A stretch of 64,000 nt of DNA from Candidatus Rokuibacteriota bacterium (GCA_003220225.1 QHRU01000036.1:146982-210981), one strand, 5' to 3'. Numbered from the stretch's first letter, positions 8,395 through 17,334 are shown. The notes: generated by a model not told the origin, from the sequence alone. A program made the numbers and translations.

Positions 8395-8661
8395 TCACCG
8401 TCGTTGACGCCAGTCCTGGGGAGGGGCCGGGGGCGAGTCGGCCGCGCGATCGCCCTTCGAGGGTTTCATGTCCACCCAGCCGCGGCCGCGCAGGCACTCT
8501 TCGTCGAGCTCACCGCTCTTCGTCTTCGAGCAGGCGGCGTAGTCGCGCCGGAACTCGGCGGTGGTGTACGGCTCGCCCACTTTCATCCACTGCTTCTCGG
8601 TAGCGCAGCCGGCGACGGCGGCCGCGACCACGAGCAGGGCGACCGGGAGCCTGGTTCGCAT
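8395..8661 (-). CDS. small lipoprotein
   Basis: 88 aa. A hydrophobic signal peptide (LPVALLVVAAAVAG) ends in a lipobox, VAGC, giving a lipidated Cys near residue 19. The mature part is short and polar, with two further Cys residues (YAACSKTK and EECLRGRGW) and a Pro-rich tail. Short lipoproteins with this paired-Cys layout are common and of unknown function. It precedes the LLM oxidoreductase gene by 6 bp. Confidence 0.7.
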   Translation of the reverse strand: MRTRLPVALLVVAAAVAGCATEKQWMKVGEPYTTAEFRRDYAACSKTKSGELDEECLRGRGWVDMKPSKGDRAADSPPAPPQDWRQRR

Positions 8662-8705
8662 TGCGCCGCATTGTACCGGGTGTACGCTCTAAATGGTAAC
8701 CGCCC

Positions 8706-9410
8706 ATGCCAGACCGTTGGGGCGACGGCGTCTGGACCGCTCTCCTCGAGACCCGGGAACGGCTCGCGGCCATCCTGCCCGGGCTCTTCGTGCTGGTCGT
8801 TCTCCTCGGGCTCGGCGTGCTCCTGGGCGTGATCACCAAGGTCGTGCTCGAGCGCGGCGCGCGCGCGTTCGGCTTCGACCGCGTGATGGAGCGCTGGGGC
8901 GTGGCCGCGTCACTGCGGCGCTCCGGCGTCCAGCGCGCGCCGTCGGGCGTGCTCGGCCTCCTCGCCTTCTGGGCGATCTTCCTCTTCTTCGCCAGCGCCG
9001 GCGTTGACGCCGTCGCGCTGCCCGGCGCTCACAGCGCGACCGCCCTGTTGCTCGCGTTCCTGCCGCCGCTCTTCGCGGCCCTGCTCATCCTCGTCGCCGG
9101 CTGGCTGCTCGCCAACTTCCTCGGCCAGACGATCCTCATCGCGGCCGTCAACGCGCGGCTGCCGGAGGCGCGACTGCTCGCGCGCGTCGCACACTGGGCC
9201 GTCATCCTCTTCGCCGTGGCCACCGCGCTCACGCACCTCGGGATCGGCAAGGAGATGGTGCTGGTCGCGTTCGGGATCACGTTCGGCGGGCTGGTCCTGG
9301 CGCTCGCGCTGGCCTTCGGCCTCGGCGGCCGTCACATCGCGGCCGACCTGCTCAGGCGTCGCCTGCGGCGCGAGTCGCCGCCGCCTCAAGAACGCCTCAC
9401 TCACCTGTAG
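8706..9410 (+). CDS. mechanosensitive-channel-like membrane protein (conserved TM-helix family)
   Basis: 234 aa with four or five hydrophobic segments: about residues 24-46, 83-101, 115-140, 158-176 and 185-205. The middle contains the conserved TM helix seen in small-conductance mechanosensitive channel relatives (LLILVAGWLLANFLGQTI, then LARVAHWAVILFAVATAL, and ALAFGLGGRHIAADLL). The periplasmic or cytoplasmic beta domain of MscS is missing, so it belongs with the short CmpX-like proteins rather than full channels. A role in membrane-tension sensing is inferred from the family only. Confidence 0.8.
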   Translation: MPDRWGDGVWTALLETRERLAAILPGLFVLVVLLGLGVLLGVITKVVLERGARAFGFDRVMERWGVAASLRRSGVQRAPSGVLGLLAFWAIFLFFASAGVDAVALPGAHSATALLLAFLPPLFAALLILVAGWLLANFLGQTILIAAVNARLPEARLLARVAHWAVILFAVATALTHLGIGKEMVLVAFGITFGGLVLALALAFGLGGRHIAADLLRRRLRRESPPPQERLTHL

Positions 9411-9431
9411 ACGCCGTCGGCGTCCGCGTGC

Positions 9432-9586
9432 AATCGCGGAGGCGCGGGGCGGGGCGGGCCGCGCTCGACCACGCAAATCGACGAAGCGGTGCGCCTGTCA
9501 GCGGGCACCGAAGATGTCCGCGGATCCGACGCAGTACCCGAAACACGGGTCTCGCGTGGCCCGCCCCGCCCCGCGCCTCCGCGATT
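9432..9586 (-). repeat. structured intergenic element, copy B
   Basis: Perfect 29-bp inverted ends (9432-9460 against 9558-9586) enclose a 97-nt core. Read on the minus strand, the core aligns with copy A at 5155-5300. Shared blocks are at 9543-9555 (gcgagacccgtgt), 9490-9500 (tgacaggcgca) and 9463-9475 (tgcgtggtcgagc). The stem sequence (GC-rich gcggaggcgcggggc) differs from copy A, but pairing is complete. The internal hairpin is acccg/cgggt here and accc(g)/(t)gggt in copy A. It lies between the convergent ends of the membrane protein gene and the C39-like gene. Confidence 0.75.
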
Positions 9587-9604
9587 ACGCCCGCCTCCTT
9601 CCGG

Positions 9605-10594
9605 CTAGAGACGGGCGAGGTCGAAGAGGACGTAGCCGATGCCGCCGCGAGCCAGCCACGCGTTTCCGAGTTCGTCCGCGCGGTAGCGGCGTGGGACGGA
9701 TGCGGCGGTCGGCGCGGCCGGGTCGTTGACGAGGACGGTGTCGCCTTCCAGGCCGACGAGGACGAGCAGGTGGCCGGACGTGGCGGCGACGGCGGCGCCG
9801 CCGAGCTCGCCGGCCGCGTAGCGCACGGAGGCGATGATCGGAATTCCGCGCTCGAGACACCAGCGCGCCGCGCGCCAGTCGGGGAAGCGCAGCAGATAGC
9901 CGGCCACGCCGCGCGCGCCGGCGGCGCGGACGGCGGCGGGCCAGACGCCGTAGATGTCGAGCGCGGGATGGAACATCTCGGCGGCGAGCGCGGCCGGCGC
10001 CGCGGCGCGGCCCCAGTAACCGAGCACCATCGCGACGCTCGTCGGCGAGCAGAGGCGCGCGCCGAGCGTCGCGTCGGCTTCCATCTGACTGAGCGCGGGC
10101 ACCTCGAGCCGCGCGGCGGCGCCCTCGGCGAGACGGAGATCGGGCGCCGCGGCGTCGGCCGTCGAGAGGGCGACGATCCAGCGCGCGCTCGCGGCCGCCC
10201 GCACGCGCACGCGCAGCCGTACGGCATCCACCGCGGGCGCGGCTCGGAACACATCCACGTCACACGTGAGCGGCGGCGTGGCCGACGGCAGCGGCGCGAA
10301 CTCCGCGGCGCCGATCGTCGCGCTGGCGGCCCACGCCGACCACTCGCCGTCGGCGAGTGCCGAAACCTCGAAACGGAACGCGAGCGGCGCGTCCGTGAGC
10401 GGCGCGAACGACGGGAGCAGGTGCGCGGCCGGCCGCCGCGGCGTCCACGTCGGCAGCATCAGCAGCGTGTCGGCGCCATCGCGCGCGGCGATCGGCGCCG
10501 GATCGACGCCGCGCAGGCAGGCCGGCGGGACCGCGCCTTCGAGCGCCCGCGCCTCGACTCCGGCCGCGGCCAGGAACAGGTCGGTCGTCACCAC
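9605..10594 (-). CDS. C39-like cysteine peptidase family protein
   Basis: 329 aa, GTG start. The C-terminal half is a papain-like C39 fold: Cys in LCSPTSVAMVLGYWG (about residue 180), then GVWPAAVRAAGARG, His in SGHLLVLVGLEGD and the Asn-Asp-Pro segment VLVNDPA. These are the Cys/His/Asp triad of the peptidase C39-like family. The first ~160 residues are a beta-rich region (FRFEVSALADGEWSAW) typical of these proteins. There is no clear signal peptide from this start. It is probably a hydrolase acting outside the cytosol or on envelope substrates; the target is unknown. Confidence 0.8.
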   Translation of the reverse strand: MVTTDLFLAAAGVEARALEGAVPPACLRGVDPAPIAARDGADTLLMLPTWTPRRPAAHLLPSFAPLTDAPLAFRFEVSALADGEWSAWAASATIGAAEFAPLPSATPPLTCDVDVFRAAPAVDAVRLRVRVRAAASARWIVALSTADAAAPDLRLAEGAAARLEVPALSQMEADATLGARLCSPTSVAMVLGYWGRAAAPAALAAEMFHPALDIYGVWPAAVRAAGARGVAGYLLRFPDWRAARWCLERGIPIIASVRYAAGELGGAAVAATSGHLLVLVGLEGDTVLVNDPAAPTAASVPRRYRADELGNAWLARGGIGYVLFDLARL

Positions 10595-10737
10595 GCCTCC
10601 GAAGTGGGCAAGGAAGTTCCCTCTCGCCTCGTCAAGATGCCAGTCAAGCGCGCGCCGACTCGGACGCGGTCCCCGGGCACAGCGCTTGCAACTTCACCGC
10701 GGCGTTTTCGGGCGAATCCCTACGGGAGGGGACCTGA

Positions 10738-10926
10738 ATGACCTTCGGAAAATGTGTTTGGGACGGCTGCACCCGCCACGCCGAGAAGGAGTCCACCGGC
10801 GCCTGCCGGACGCACCATCTCCAGCTGCGCGACGCGCGCTGCACCGGGTGCCAGGGGCCGCTGCGCGATCGACTGGAGCTCGATCGCAAGCGCTGCGCGC
10901 GCTGCGCCGCCGTGCGCGCGGCCTGA
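10738..10926 (+). CDS. small Cys-rich zinc-finger-like protein
   Basis: 62 aa with a strong ribosome site (GGGAGGGGACCTGA) directly before the ATG. Cysteines and histidines are spaced as two metal sites: CVWDGC with CRTHH, and CTGC with CARC. This suggests a compact treble-clef or zinc-ribbon protein. Nothing identifies its partner. Its neighbour on one side is the divergent C39-like gene, and on the other side is about 570 bp without a convincing gene. Confidence 0.6.
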   Translation: MTFGKCVWDGCTRHAEKESTGACRTHHLQLRDARCTGCQGPLRDRLELDRKRCARCAAVRAA

Positions 10927-11501
10927 ACCCCAACGCATCAGTCGAGTTCCAGGCTTCCTGCACGCGGTTGCGCCGCCGCGGCCGAGTCCCGCATGGAATT
11001 TCGTGGATCTACGCGTGGCATCGGCGTTGCCCCCGGAGACGAGTATGGCGACCGAGCCCGCGCCGTCCGAGAAAACGCCCGCAGGGCAGGCCGTTCCACA
11101 CCTTCACCGTGCTACGCGGCATGGCCGTCGCGCTCGTGATCGAGACGCACGACTGGTATTCGGGACTGCTGCAAGCCGCGCTGGCGCGCGTTCGCATCGA
11201 GGGTCAGAAGTCGGCGGGAGTTGCGGGGGCCGCGGGCGGTCGATGCCGCCCGCGGTACTCCCCTTGTTTCTAGCGCGGCCCTCGAGCCGCGCGCTCCGGC
11301 GTGCGCCGGGGCCTTGTGACTGCCAAGGATGTTGGCGCCGCACGTGGCCGCTAGCAGGCTGCGCGCAGCGCGCTCAACAGGTCCGGTGGCGCATTCTCCA
11401 TCCACACCTCCTGGATTGGAGTTGCCCTCGACGGTGGTGGGGACGATGTCCCCGTCACCGTACGTCCGGTGTACACTCCTTCGCCGTCGTCGTCAAGCGG
11501 G
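10927..11501. other. intergenic region with hairpins, no convincing gene
   Basis: About 575 bp. Several open frames cross it but none looks like a real protein. An ATG at 11044 with GGAG upstream starts MATEPAPSEKTPAGQ and then loses coding character; a different frame (HTFTVLRGMAVALVIETHDW) looks better for ~40 residues, so a decayed or frameshifted gene is possible. Strong hairpins are present: 11230-11239 pairs with 11246-11255 (10 bp), and 11273-11279 pairs with 11286-11292. The region ends at the 3' end of the minus-strand ABC operon. Confidence 0.5.
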
Positions 11502-12422
11502 TCAACGGCCGCCGCGCAGCCGCGGATCGAGCACATCACGCAGCGCGTCGCCGAGCATGTTGAAGCCGAAGACGGCGAGCGAGATCGCCACGCCGGGCCA
11601 CACCGCCATCCACGGCGCGCGCAGCATGTAGGTGCGGCCCGAGCCCGAGAGCATCGCGCCCCACGACGGGTAGGGCGGTGGCACGCCGAAGCCCAGGAAC
11701 GAGAGCGCGGACTCGGCGAGGATCACGGCCCCGAGGCCGATGGTGGCCAGGATGATGATGGTCGCGAGCACGTTCGGCAGCAGGTGACGCACGATGATCC
11801 GCGCGTGGCCGCAGCCGATGGCGCGCGCCGCCTCCACGAACTGGCTCTGCATCACGCCGAGGGTGGCGCCGCGGATCACCCGCGAGTTGGTGGCGGCCGC
11901 GATGATGGCCACGGAGATGATCAGGTTCAGCCGCCCGGGGCCGAGCACGGCCATCACCGACAGGATGATGACGAGGTACGGGAACGAGAGCCACGCGTCC
12001 ACCACGCGCTGGACGGCGAGGTCCCAGACGCCGCCGAAATACGCGCTCGACACGCCGATGGCGGTGGCGACGACGATGGCGAGGGCGATGGTGGCGAAGC
12101 CGACGGTGACGGACACGCGCGCGCCGTACACGACGCGGCTCCACATGTCGCGGCTGAGGTTGTCGGTGCCCAGCCAGTGGGCGGCGCTCGGCGGCTTCAT
12201 GCGGGCGCCGCGGATCGTCTCGTCGAAGCGGTAGGGCGCGATCTGCTCGGCGAACACCGCCATCACGAGCATGGCCACGACGATCACGCCGCCGATCGCG
12301 CCGAGCGGCTTGCGGCGCGCGAAGCGCGCCGCGGCCAGCGCCCAGCGCACGGCGGCGGGCCGGGGGCGCGCGCCCGCCGGCGTGGGCGCGGCGCCGTTGA
12401 GCTCGAGGGTGGCCGAGGTCAT
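11502..12422 (-). CDS. ABC transporter permease, DppC/OppC type
   Basis: 306 aa inner-membrane permease. The N-terminal helix (LGAIGGVIVVAMLVMAVFA) is followed by the OppC marker HWLGTDNLSRDMWSRVVYG. The EAA loop that docks an ATPase (AARAIGCGHARIIVRHLLPN) and the end motif ALSFLGFGVPPPYPSWGAM are intact. It is last in a seven-gene operon, six bases after dppB. No ATPase gene follows; downstream is about 570 bp of mostly non-coding DNA. It imports a peptide-like or other small solute bound by the upstream binding protein. Confidence 0.93.
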   Translation of the reverse strand: MTSATLELNGAAPTPAGARPRPAAVRWALAAARFARRKPLGAIGGVIVVAMLVMAVFAEQIAPYRFDETIRGARMKPPSAAHWLGTDNLSRDMWSRVVYGARVSVTVGFATIALAIVVATAIGVSSAYFGGVWDLAVQRVVDAWLSFPYLVIILSVMAVLGPGRLNLIISVAIIAAATNSRVIRGATLGVMQSQFVEAARAIGCGHARIIVRHLLPNVLATIIILATIGLGAVILAESALSFLGFGVPPPYPSWGAMLSGSGRTYMLRAPWMAVWPGVAISLAVFGFNMLGDALRDVLDPRLRGGR

Positions 12423-12427
12423 CGCGC

Positions 12428-13372
12428 TCAATAGCGGATCCGCGGATCGAGCACGGCGTAGAGGGCGTCCACGGCGAGGTTGACGAGGACCACGGTGGAC
12501 ACGACCAGCAGGTTCACGCCCTGGATCACCGGGTAGTCGCGCTGGTTGATCGCGTCGAAGAGGAATCGGCTCACCCCCGGCAGCCCGAAGATCGTCTCGA
12601 TGACCACGGTGCCGCCGAGGATCTGCGGCAGCTGCGTGCCCAGCAGCGTGATCACCGGGATGACCGCGTTGCGCAGCCCGTGCTTGATCACCACCGCGCG
12701 CTCGGCGAGGCCCTTCGCCCACGCCGTGCGCACGTAGTCCTGGCGGAGGACCTCGAGCAGCATGCCACGCGTGAGGCGCATGAGCGCGGCGGCGGAGGCG
12801 ACGCCGAGGATCACCGCGGGCAGCAGGATCTGCACGACGTGCCCGAGGGGGTCCGCGCGGAACTCGACGAAGCCCGTCACCGGGCGCCAGCCCCACCAGA
12901 TGGCGGGCAGCACGATCAGCAGCGTGGCCAGCCAGAAGCCCGGCACCGACAGTCCGAGGATGGCGAGGCTGCGCACGACGTAGTCGGAGAGGCTGTCCTG
13001 GCGCGCCGCCGCCAGCACGCCGACGGGCACGGCGATGAGCAGCGCGATCAGCGTCGCGTAGAGCGCCAGCTCCGCCGTCACCGGCAGGCGCTGCCCCAGC
13101 TCCTGCACCACCGGGCGCCGCGTCCACAGCGACTCGCCGAGGTCGCCGCGCGCCGCGCGCCCGATCCACTCGACGTACTGCACGTGGAAGGGCCGGTCGA
13201 GCCCCAGCTTCGCGCGCAGCTCGTCGATGTCCTTCGCGTAGGAGGTCTCGGCGAGCATCAGCTGCACGGCATCGCCCGGGATCAGCCGGGGCAGGGTGAA
13301 GACGATGGCGGTGGCGATCAGCAGCGAGGGAACGGCGACCAGGAGGCGCCGGACCAGGTACCGCCGCAACAC
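12428..13372 (-). CDS. ABC transporter permease, DppB/OppB type
   Basis: 314 aa, six membrane helices. Family marks are the N-terminal RRLLVAVPSLLIATAIVF, RLIPGDAV, LGLDRPFHVQYVEW, and the EAA loop TAWAKGLAERAVVIKHGLRN. The end is VDALYAVLDPRIRY, the standard DppB terminus. It forms the channel together with the DppC-type protein downstream and takes solute from the binding protein encoded 19 bp upstream. Confidence 0.93.
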   Translation of the reverse strand: MLRRYLVRRLLVAVPSLLIATAIVFTLPRLIPGDAVQLMLAETSYAKDIDELRAKLGLDRPFHVQYVEWIGRAARGDLGESLWTRRPVVQELGQRLPVTAELALYATLIALLIAVPVGVLAAARQDSLSDYVVRSLAILGLSVPGFWLATLLIVLPAIWWGWRPVTGFVEFRADPLGHVVQILLPAVILGVASAAALMRLTRGMLLEVLRQDYVRTAWAKGLAERAVVIKHGLRNAVIPVITLLGTQLPQILGGTVVIETIFGLPGVSRFLFDAINQRDYPVIQGVNLLVVSTVVLVNLAVDALYAVLDPRIRY

Positions 13373-13391
13373 GGCGCCGCCTCCCGTCGCC

Positions 13392-15038
13392 TCAGCGTTC
13401 GAGCCAGGCGGCCATCAATCGGCCGCCGTAGTCGTAGCCGAAGCTCGGCGCGTAGTTCTTCAGCGCACCCTCCCAGACGCCGATGTAGACGCCCGAGGGC
13501 ATCTGGACGTAGTACTGCTGCCTGGCCAGATGCCGCTGGATGTCGAAGATGATCTCCCGGCGCTTGGCGACATCCGCGGTGCGCCGCTGGCGCACGAGCA
13601 TATCGGCCACCACCGGATCGTTGATGTGGCTCTGGTTCTTGAGCTCGTCGGGGTAGTACTGGCCGAACAGGAAGTTGTCGGGCTCGAGGAAACCCGTCTG
13701 CGGGCCGTAGGTCATGGAGTCGAACTTGCCGTAGAAGCACGTGGAGATGTACGCCCCGTACTCCTTGGTGTCGAGCTTCGCGTCGATGCCCACGTCCTTG
13801 AGATATTTCTGGACGAGCTGCATGGAGTCCACGAGGATCGTCGAGCCGTAGGTGGTGAAGCACATGGTGGCGGGGAACCCGTTGGGGTAGCCGGCCGCGG
13901 CCAGCAGCCGCTTGGCTTCAGTCGGGTCGTACCGGTAGTAGCGGGCGCCGTCGCCGAGCTTGTCGATCGGGATCGACCACTCCCGCAGCGCGGCGGGCAC
14001 CGGCGGGTTGAGGACGCCCACGCCCTCGAAGACGGCCTCGATGATCGCCTTCCGGTCGATGGCCAGCGACATCGCCTGGCGCACGCGGACGTCGTCGAAC
14101 GGCTTGCCATCGGTGCGCATCGAGAGGTGGCTCATCACGGCGGAGGGGTACTCGACCGTCTTGAGGTTGGGCCGCTTCTGCTTGAGCGTGTCCTTGATCT
14201 GCACCCAGTCGGTGCGGTTGATCGTGCCGGGGAATTCCCAGCCGAGGTCGTACTTGCCCGCGAGGAACGCGGAGATGCGGGAGGCGTTGTCCTCGTCCAC
14301 GGTCATCTCGACCCGGTCGATGTAGGGGAGGCCGGCGAGGACGTAGCCCGGGTTGCGCACGAAGCTGAGTCCCACGTTCGGCCGATAGGCGTCGAGCATC
14401 CAGGGTCCGGTCCCGACGACGGCCTCGTGCTTCTTGAGGTCGCCGTGCTTCTCCACGACCTCCCGGGCGACGATGGCGACGGCCAGCGGGTTGGCCAGCA
14501 TGTCGAGGAACCAGACGAACGGCTCCTTGAGCGTGAACTTGACCGTGTACTTGTCGGTCGCCTCGACCTTCGCCACCGACTTCAGCATGTAGGCGTTGGC
14601 GTTGCCCTTCACGGTGAGGAAGTGGTTCACGCTGTACACGACGTCGTCCGCGGTCAGCTCGCGCCCGTTCACCGGAGGCTTGTGGTGCCAGCGCACGCCC
14701 TTGCGGAGCTTGAACACGTACGTCGTCTCGCTGGGCTGGCTCCACGACTCGGCGAGGTCGCCCTCGATCACGAAGGTGCCGGGAACGACGCTGGGCCCCG
14801 CCTTGTGCTTGAGCAGCCGGCTGTGGGTGAAGCTCAGCGCGATGTGCGTCTTGTAGGAGATCGTCTGGAACGGATCGAAGTGCGGCGGGTCCCACGTGCG
14901 GAGCGACAGCGTGCCGCCGCGGCGAGCCCCGGCGTCCGGAGGCTTCGGCGTCTGGGCGCGCGCGACGGAGGGGCGGAGCGTCGAGGCGGCGAGCGCGCCG
15001 CCGCTCAGCGCCAGGAGATCGCGTCGGCTCAGAGGCAT
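13392..15038 (-). CDS. ABC transporter substrate-binding protein, family 5 (DppA/OppA type)
   Basis: 548 aa. The N terminus has a twin-arginine-like signal (SRRDLLALSGGALAAS, then ARAQ), so export by Tat is likely. The mature protein has the SBP_bac_5 pattern: LTADDVVYSVNHFL, VVGTGPWMLDAYRPN, RQAMSLAIDRKAIIEAVFEG and a two-lobe length. The start codon lies inside the last codons of the aminotransferase gene (10-nt overlap), which implies translational coupling. Family 5 proteins bind peptides but also nickel, heme, opines and sugars, so the ligand stays open. Confidence 0.92.
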   Translation of the reverse strand: MPLSRRDLLALSGGALAASTLRPSVARAQTPKPPDAGARRGGTLSLRTWDPPHFDPFQTISYKTHIALSFTHSRLLKHKAGPSVVPGTFVIEGDLAESWSQPSETTYVFKLRKGVRWHHKPPVNGRELTADDVVYSVNHFLTVKGNANAYMLKSVAKVEATDKYTVKFTLKEPFVWFLDMLANPLAVAIVAREVVEKHGDLKKHEAVVGTGPWMLDAYRPNVGLSFVRNPGYVLAGLPYIDRVEMTVDEDNASRISAFLAGKYDLGWEFPGTINRTDWVQIKDTLKQKRPNLKTVEYPSAVMSHLSMRTDGKPFDDVRVRQAMSLAIDRKAIIEAVFEGVGVLNPPVPAALREWSIPIDKLGDGARYYRYDPTEAKRLLAAAGYPNGFPATMCFTTYGSTILVDSMQLVQKYLKDVGIDAKLDTKEYGAYISTCFYGKFDSMTYGPQTGFLEPDNFLFGQYYPDELKNQSHINDPVVADMLVRQRRTADVAKRREIIFDIQRHLARQQYYVQMPSGVYIGVWEGALKNYAPSFGYDYGGRLMAAWLER

Positions 15039-16303
15039 GACAGCACCTCGTCGAAGATGCCGAGCGTCTCCTCGACGTCGGCCTCCGAGTGCGCGAGGGA
15101 GACGTAGATCTTGTTCACGGCCTTCACCGCGCCGCGCCGCAGCAGCTCCTGGTTGAAGCGCGTGATCTTCGCGCGGTCGGCGGTGAGGGTGGCGCGGTAG
15201 TCGACCACGGGGCGGTCGGTGAAGAAGAGATCGAAGACGGGCGGCTCGCCGCTCACCTGCGCGGCGACGCCGTGCTTGGTCACGGCGGCCTGCAGGCCGG
15301 CCTTCAGCCGCGCGCCCGTCTTGAAGAGGCGCTCGTAGGTGCCGGGCTTGCGCAGCTCGGCCAGCGTGGCGAGGCCGGCGGCGGCCGCGATGGCGTTGCC
15401 GTTGAAGGTGCCGGCCTGCCAGACGTAGTCCGGCGTGCCCTCCAGCGCCGCGTCGAAATGGCGCATGATCGCCGCCGGCCCGGCGATGCACGCGAGCGGG
15501 AAGCCGCCGGCCACGACCTTGCCGAAGGCCGCGAGGTCGGGAACGACCTTGTAGAACTCCTGGGCGCCGCCGTAGGCGAAGCGGAAGCCGGTGACGATCT
15601 CGTCGAACACGAGCGGCACGCCGTGGCGGTGCGTCGCGCGGCGTAGGCCCTCGAGGAAGCCGGGCGCGGGCGGGATCGTGCGCTGGTAGGGCTCGACGAT
15701 GACGGCGGCGAGCTCGTCGTGATGCGCGTCGATGAGCGCCTCGGTGGTGGCGAGGTCGTTGTACGGCGCGACCAGCACCTCGCCGTCGATGGCGTGCGGG
15801 ATGCCGGCGGAGTCGGCCATCGGCGCAGGGAACGCCTTGGGCGAGCGCGGCACCACGCTCATCAGCACGTAGTCGTGCGTGCCGTGGAAGCCGCCCTCGA
15901 ACTTCATGACCTTGTCGCGCTTGCGGTAGGCACGCGCCACGCGGAGCGCGAAGAACGTCGCCTCGCTGCCGCTGGAGGTGTAGCGCACCTGCTCGGCGCA
16001 CGGCACGGCGGCCACGATCTCCTCGGCGAGCCGAATGGCCGGCTCGTTGACCACGAAGTACGAGGTGCCGCGCTCCATCTGCCGCTGCACCGCCTCCACC
16101 ACGGCCGGGTGGGCGTGGCCGAGCAGCATGGGCCCGGAGCCGAGCAGATAGTCGAGGTAGCGGCGGCCGCTCATGTCCCAGAGATAGGCGCCGCGGCCCT
16201 CGCGCACGACGAACTCGAGCCCGGGGCCCGAACGGTGACTGCCGAGCACGCCGCCGGGCAGCACGCGCGCGGCGCGCTGCAGGAGATCGGTCTGATCACT
16301 CAT
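15029..16303 (-). CDS. class III PLP aminotransferase, glutamate-1-semialdehyde aminomutase-like
   Basis: 424 aa, fold-type I PLP enzyme. PLP contacts visible are SSGSEATFFALR (111-122), FDEIVTGFR with Asp234, and the Schiff-base lysine Lys262 in AFGKVVAGGFPL. Its closest family is HemL-like, but it sits in an operon with transport and CoA-ester genes, not with tetrapyrrole genes. A catabolic amine transaminase or mutase is therefore at least as likely as heme synthesis. It overlaps the binding-protein gene by 10 nt. Confidence 0.85.
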   Translation of the reverse strand: MSDQTDLLQRAARVLPGGVLGSHRSGPGLEFVVREGRGAYLWDMSGRRYLDYLLGSGPMLLGHAHPAVVEAVQRQMERGTSYFVVNEPAIRLAEEIVAAVPCAEQVRYTSSGSEATFFALRVARAYRKRDKVMKFEGGFHGTHDYVLMSVVPRSPKAFPAPMADSAGIPHAIDGEVLVAPYNDLATTEALIDAHHDELAAVIVEPYQRTIPPAPGFLEGLRRATHRHGVPLVFDEIVTGFRFAYGGAQEFYKVVPDLAAFGKVVAGGFPLACIAGPAAIMRHFDAALEGTPDYVWQAGTFNGNAIAAAAGLATLAELRKPGTYERLFKTGARLKAGLQAAVTKHGVAAQVSGEPPVFDLFFTDRPVVDYRATLTADRAKITRFNQELLRRGAVKAVNKIYVSLAHSEADVEETLGIFDEVLSCL

Positions 16304-16333
16304 GGCAAGACCCTGCCTCGTTCCGAAGGTGCG

Positions 16334-17329
16334 TCATGATACCAGAACCGCCGAGCCCGCAAAGGCGCCGCGCTTGAGCGCGCCGAGCGCGCGGTTGGCC
16401 TCGGCGAGCGGGAACGTCGTCGTCGTCAGGCGGACGGGGATCCGCGCCGCCTCCGCCAGCAGGGCCTCGCCGTCGGCGCGCGTGTTGGCGGTGACCGAGC
16501 GCACCTGGCGCTCGTAGAAGAGGTCGCGCGCGTAGTCGAGCGGCGGGGTGGGCGTCATGGCGATGCCGGCGAGCGCCAGTGTGCCGCCGCGCGCGAGCCG
16601 CCGCAACGCCAGCGGTACCAGCTCGCCGGCCGGCGCGAACACGATGGCGGAGTCGAGCGGCTCCGGCGGCGCGTCGCCCACGTCGCCCGCCCAGGCGGCG
16701 CCCAGCGTCCGCGCCAGCTCACGATGCGACGCCGCGCGCGTCAACACGTGCACGCGGGCGCCGCGCGCGCGGGCGACCTGGAGCGTGACGTGCGCGGAGG
16801 AGCCGAACCCCCAGAGGCCGAGCCGCCCGCCGCGCGGCACCGCGGCGCGCTGGAGAGCGCGAAAGCCGATGATGCCGGCGCACAGCAGCGGCGCCGCGTC
16901 GACGTCGGAGAACGCCGCCGGAATCGCGTAGGCGAAGGCGGCGGGCACCACCGCGTACTCGGCGAAGCCGCCGTCGGCGTGCCAGCCGGTGAACTCCGCG
17001 CGCTCGCACAGGTTCTCGCGGCCGGTCGCACAGTACTCGCAGTGCCCGCACGTCCGCCGCAGCCACGCGATGCCCACGCGGTCGCCGGCGCGCACGCGCG
17101 CGTCCGGCGGCGCCGACTCCACCACGCCGACCGCCTGATGGCCGGGAACCAGGCGATCGCGCACCGGCGGCAGGTCGCCCTCGACCACGTGGAGGTCGGT
17201 ACGGCAGACCCCGCACGCGCGCACGCGCACGAGGAGCTCGTCGCCCGCCGGCGTCGGGATCGGGACGTCTTCGGCCAGGAGCGGCGCACGTTCGATGGGC
17301 GCCTGGCCCTGCAGCACCATGGCGCGCAT
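16334..17329 (-). CDS. zinc-binding alcohol dehydrogenase family protein
   Basis: 331 aa medium-chain dehydrogenase. Catalytic zinc ligands are in ACGVCRTDLHVVEGDLP and PGHQAVGVVE. The structural zinc Cys set is CGHCEYCATGRENLC. The nucleotide-binding loop is LGLWGFGSSAHV, a variant of GxGxxG with Ser-Ser. It is related to AdhA-type alcohol dehydrogenases acting on primary alcohols or aldehydes with NAD(P). The gene lies five bases after the CitE-like gene and is in the same operon as the aminotransferase and transporter. Confidence 0.9.
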   Translation of the reverse strand: MRAMVLQGQAPIERAPLLAEDVPIPTPAGDELLVRVRACGVCRTDLHVVEGDLPPVRDRLVPGHQAVGVVESAPPDARVRAGDRVGIAWLRRTCGHCEYCATGRENLCERAEFTGWHADGGFAEYAVVPAAFAYAIPAAFSDVDAAPLLCAGIIGFRALQRAAVPRGGRLGLWGFGSSAHVTLQVARARGARVHVLTRAASHRELARTLGAAWAGDVGDAPPEPLDSAIVFAPAGELVPLALRRLARGGTLALAGIAMTPTPPLDYARDLFYERQVRSVTANTRADGEALLAEAARIPVRLTTTTFPLAEANRALGALKRGAFAGSAVLVS

Positions 17330-17334
17330 CGCGC

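Noticed and set aside
11044..11563. Open frame starting MATEPAPSEKTPAG with GGAG upstream
   Set aside because: Coding character is lost after about 15 codons and the frame overlaps the ABC permease gene antisense.
15029..16303. Naming the class III aminotransferase hemL
   Set aside because: The operon context is transport and CoA esters, with no other tetrapyrrole gene, so the symbol is not justified.
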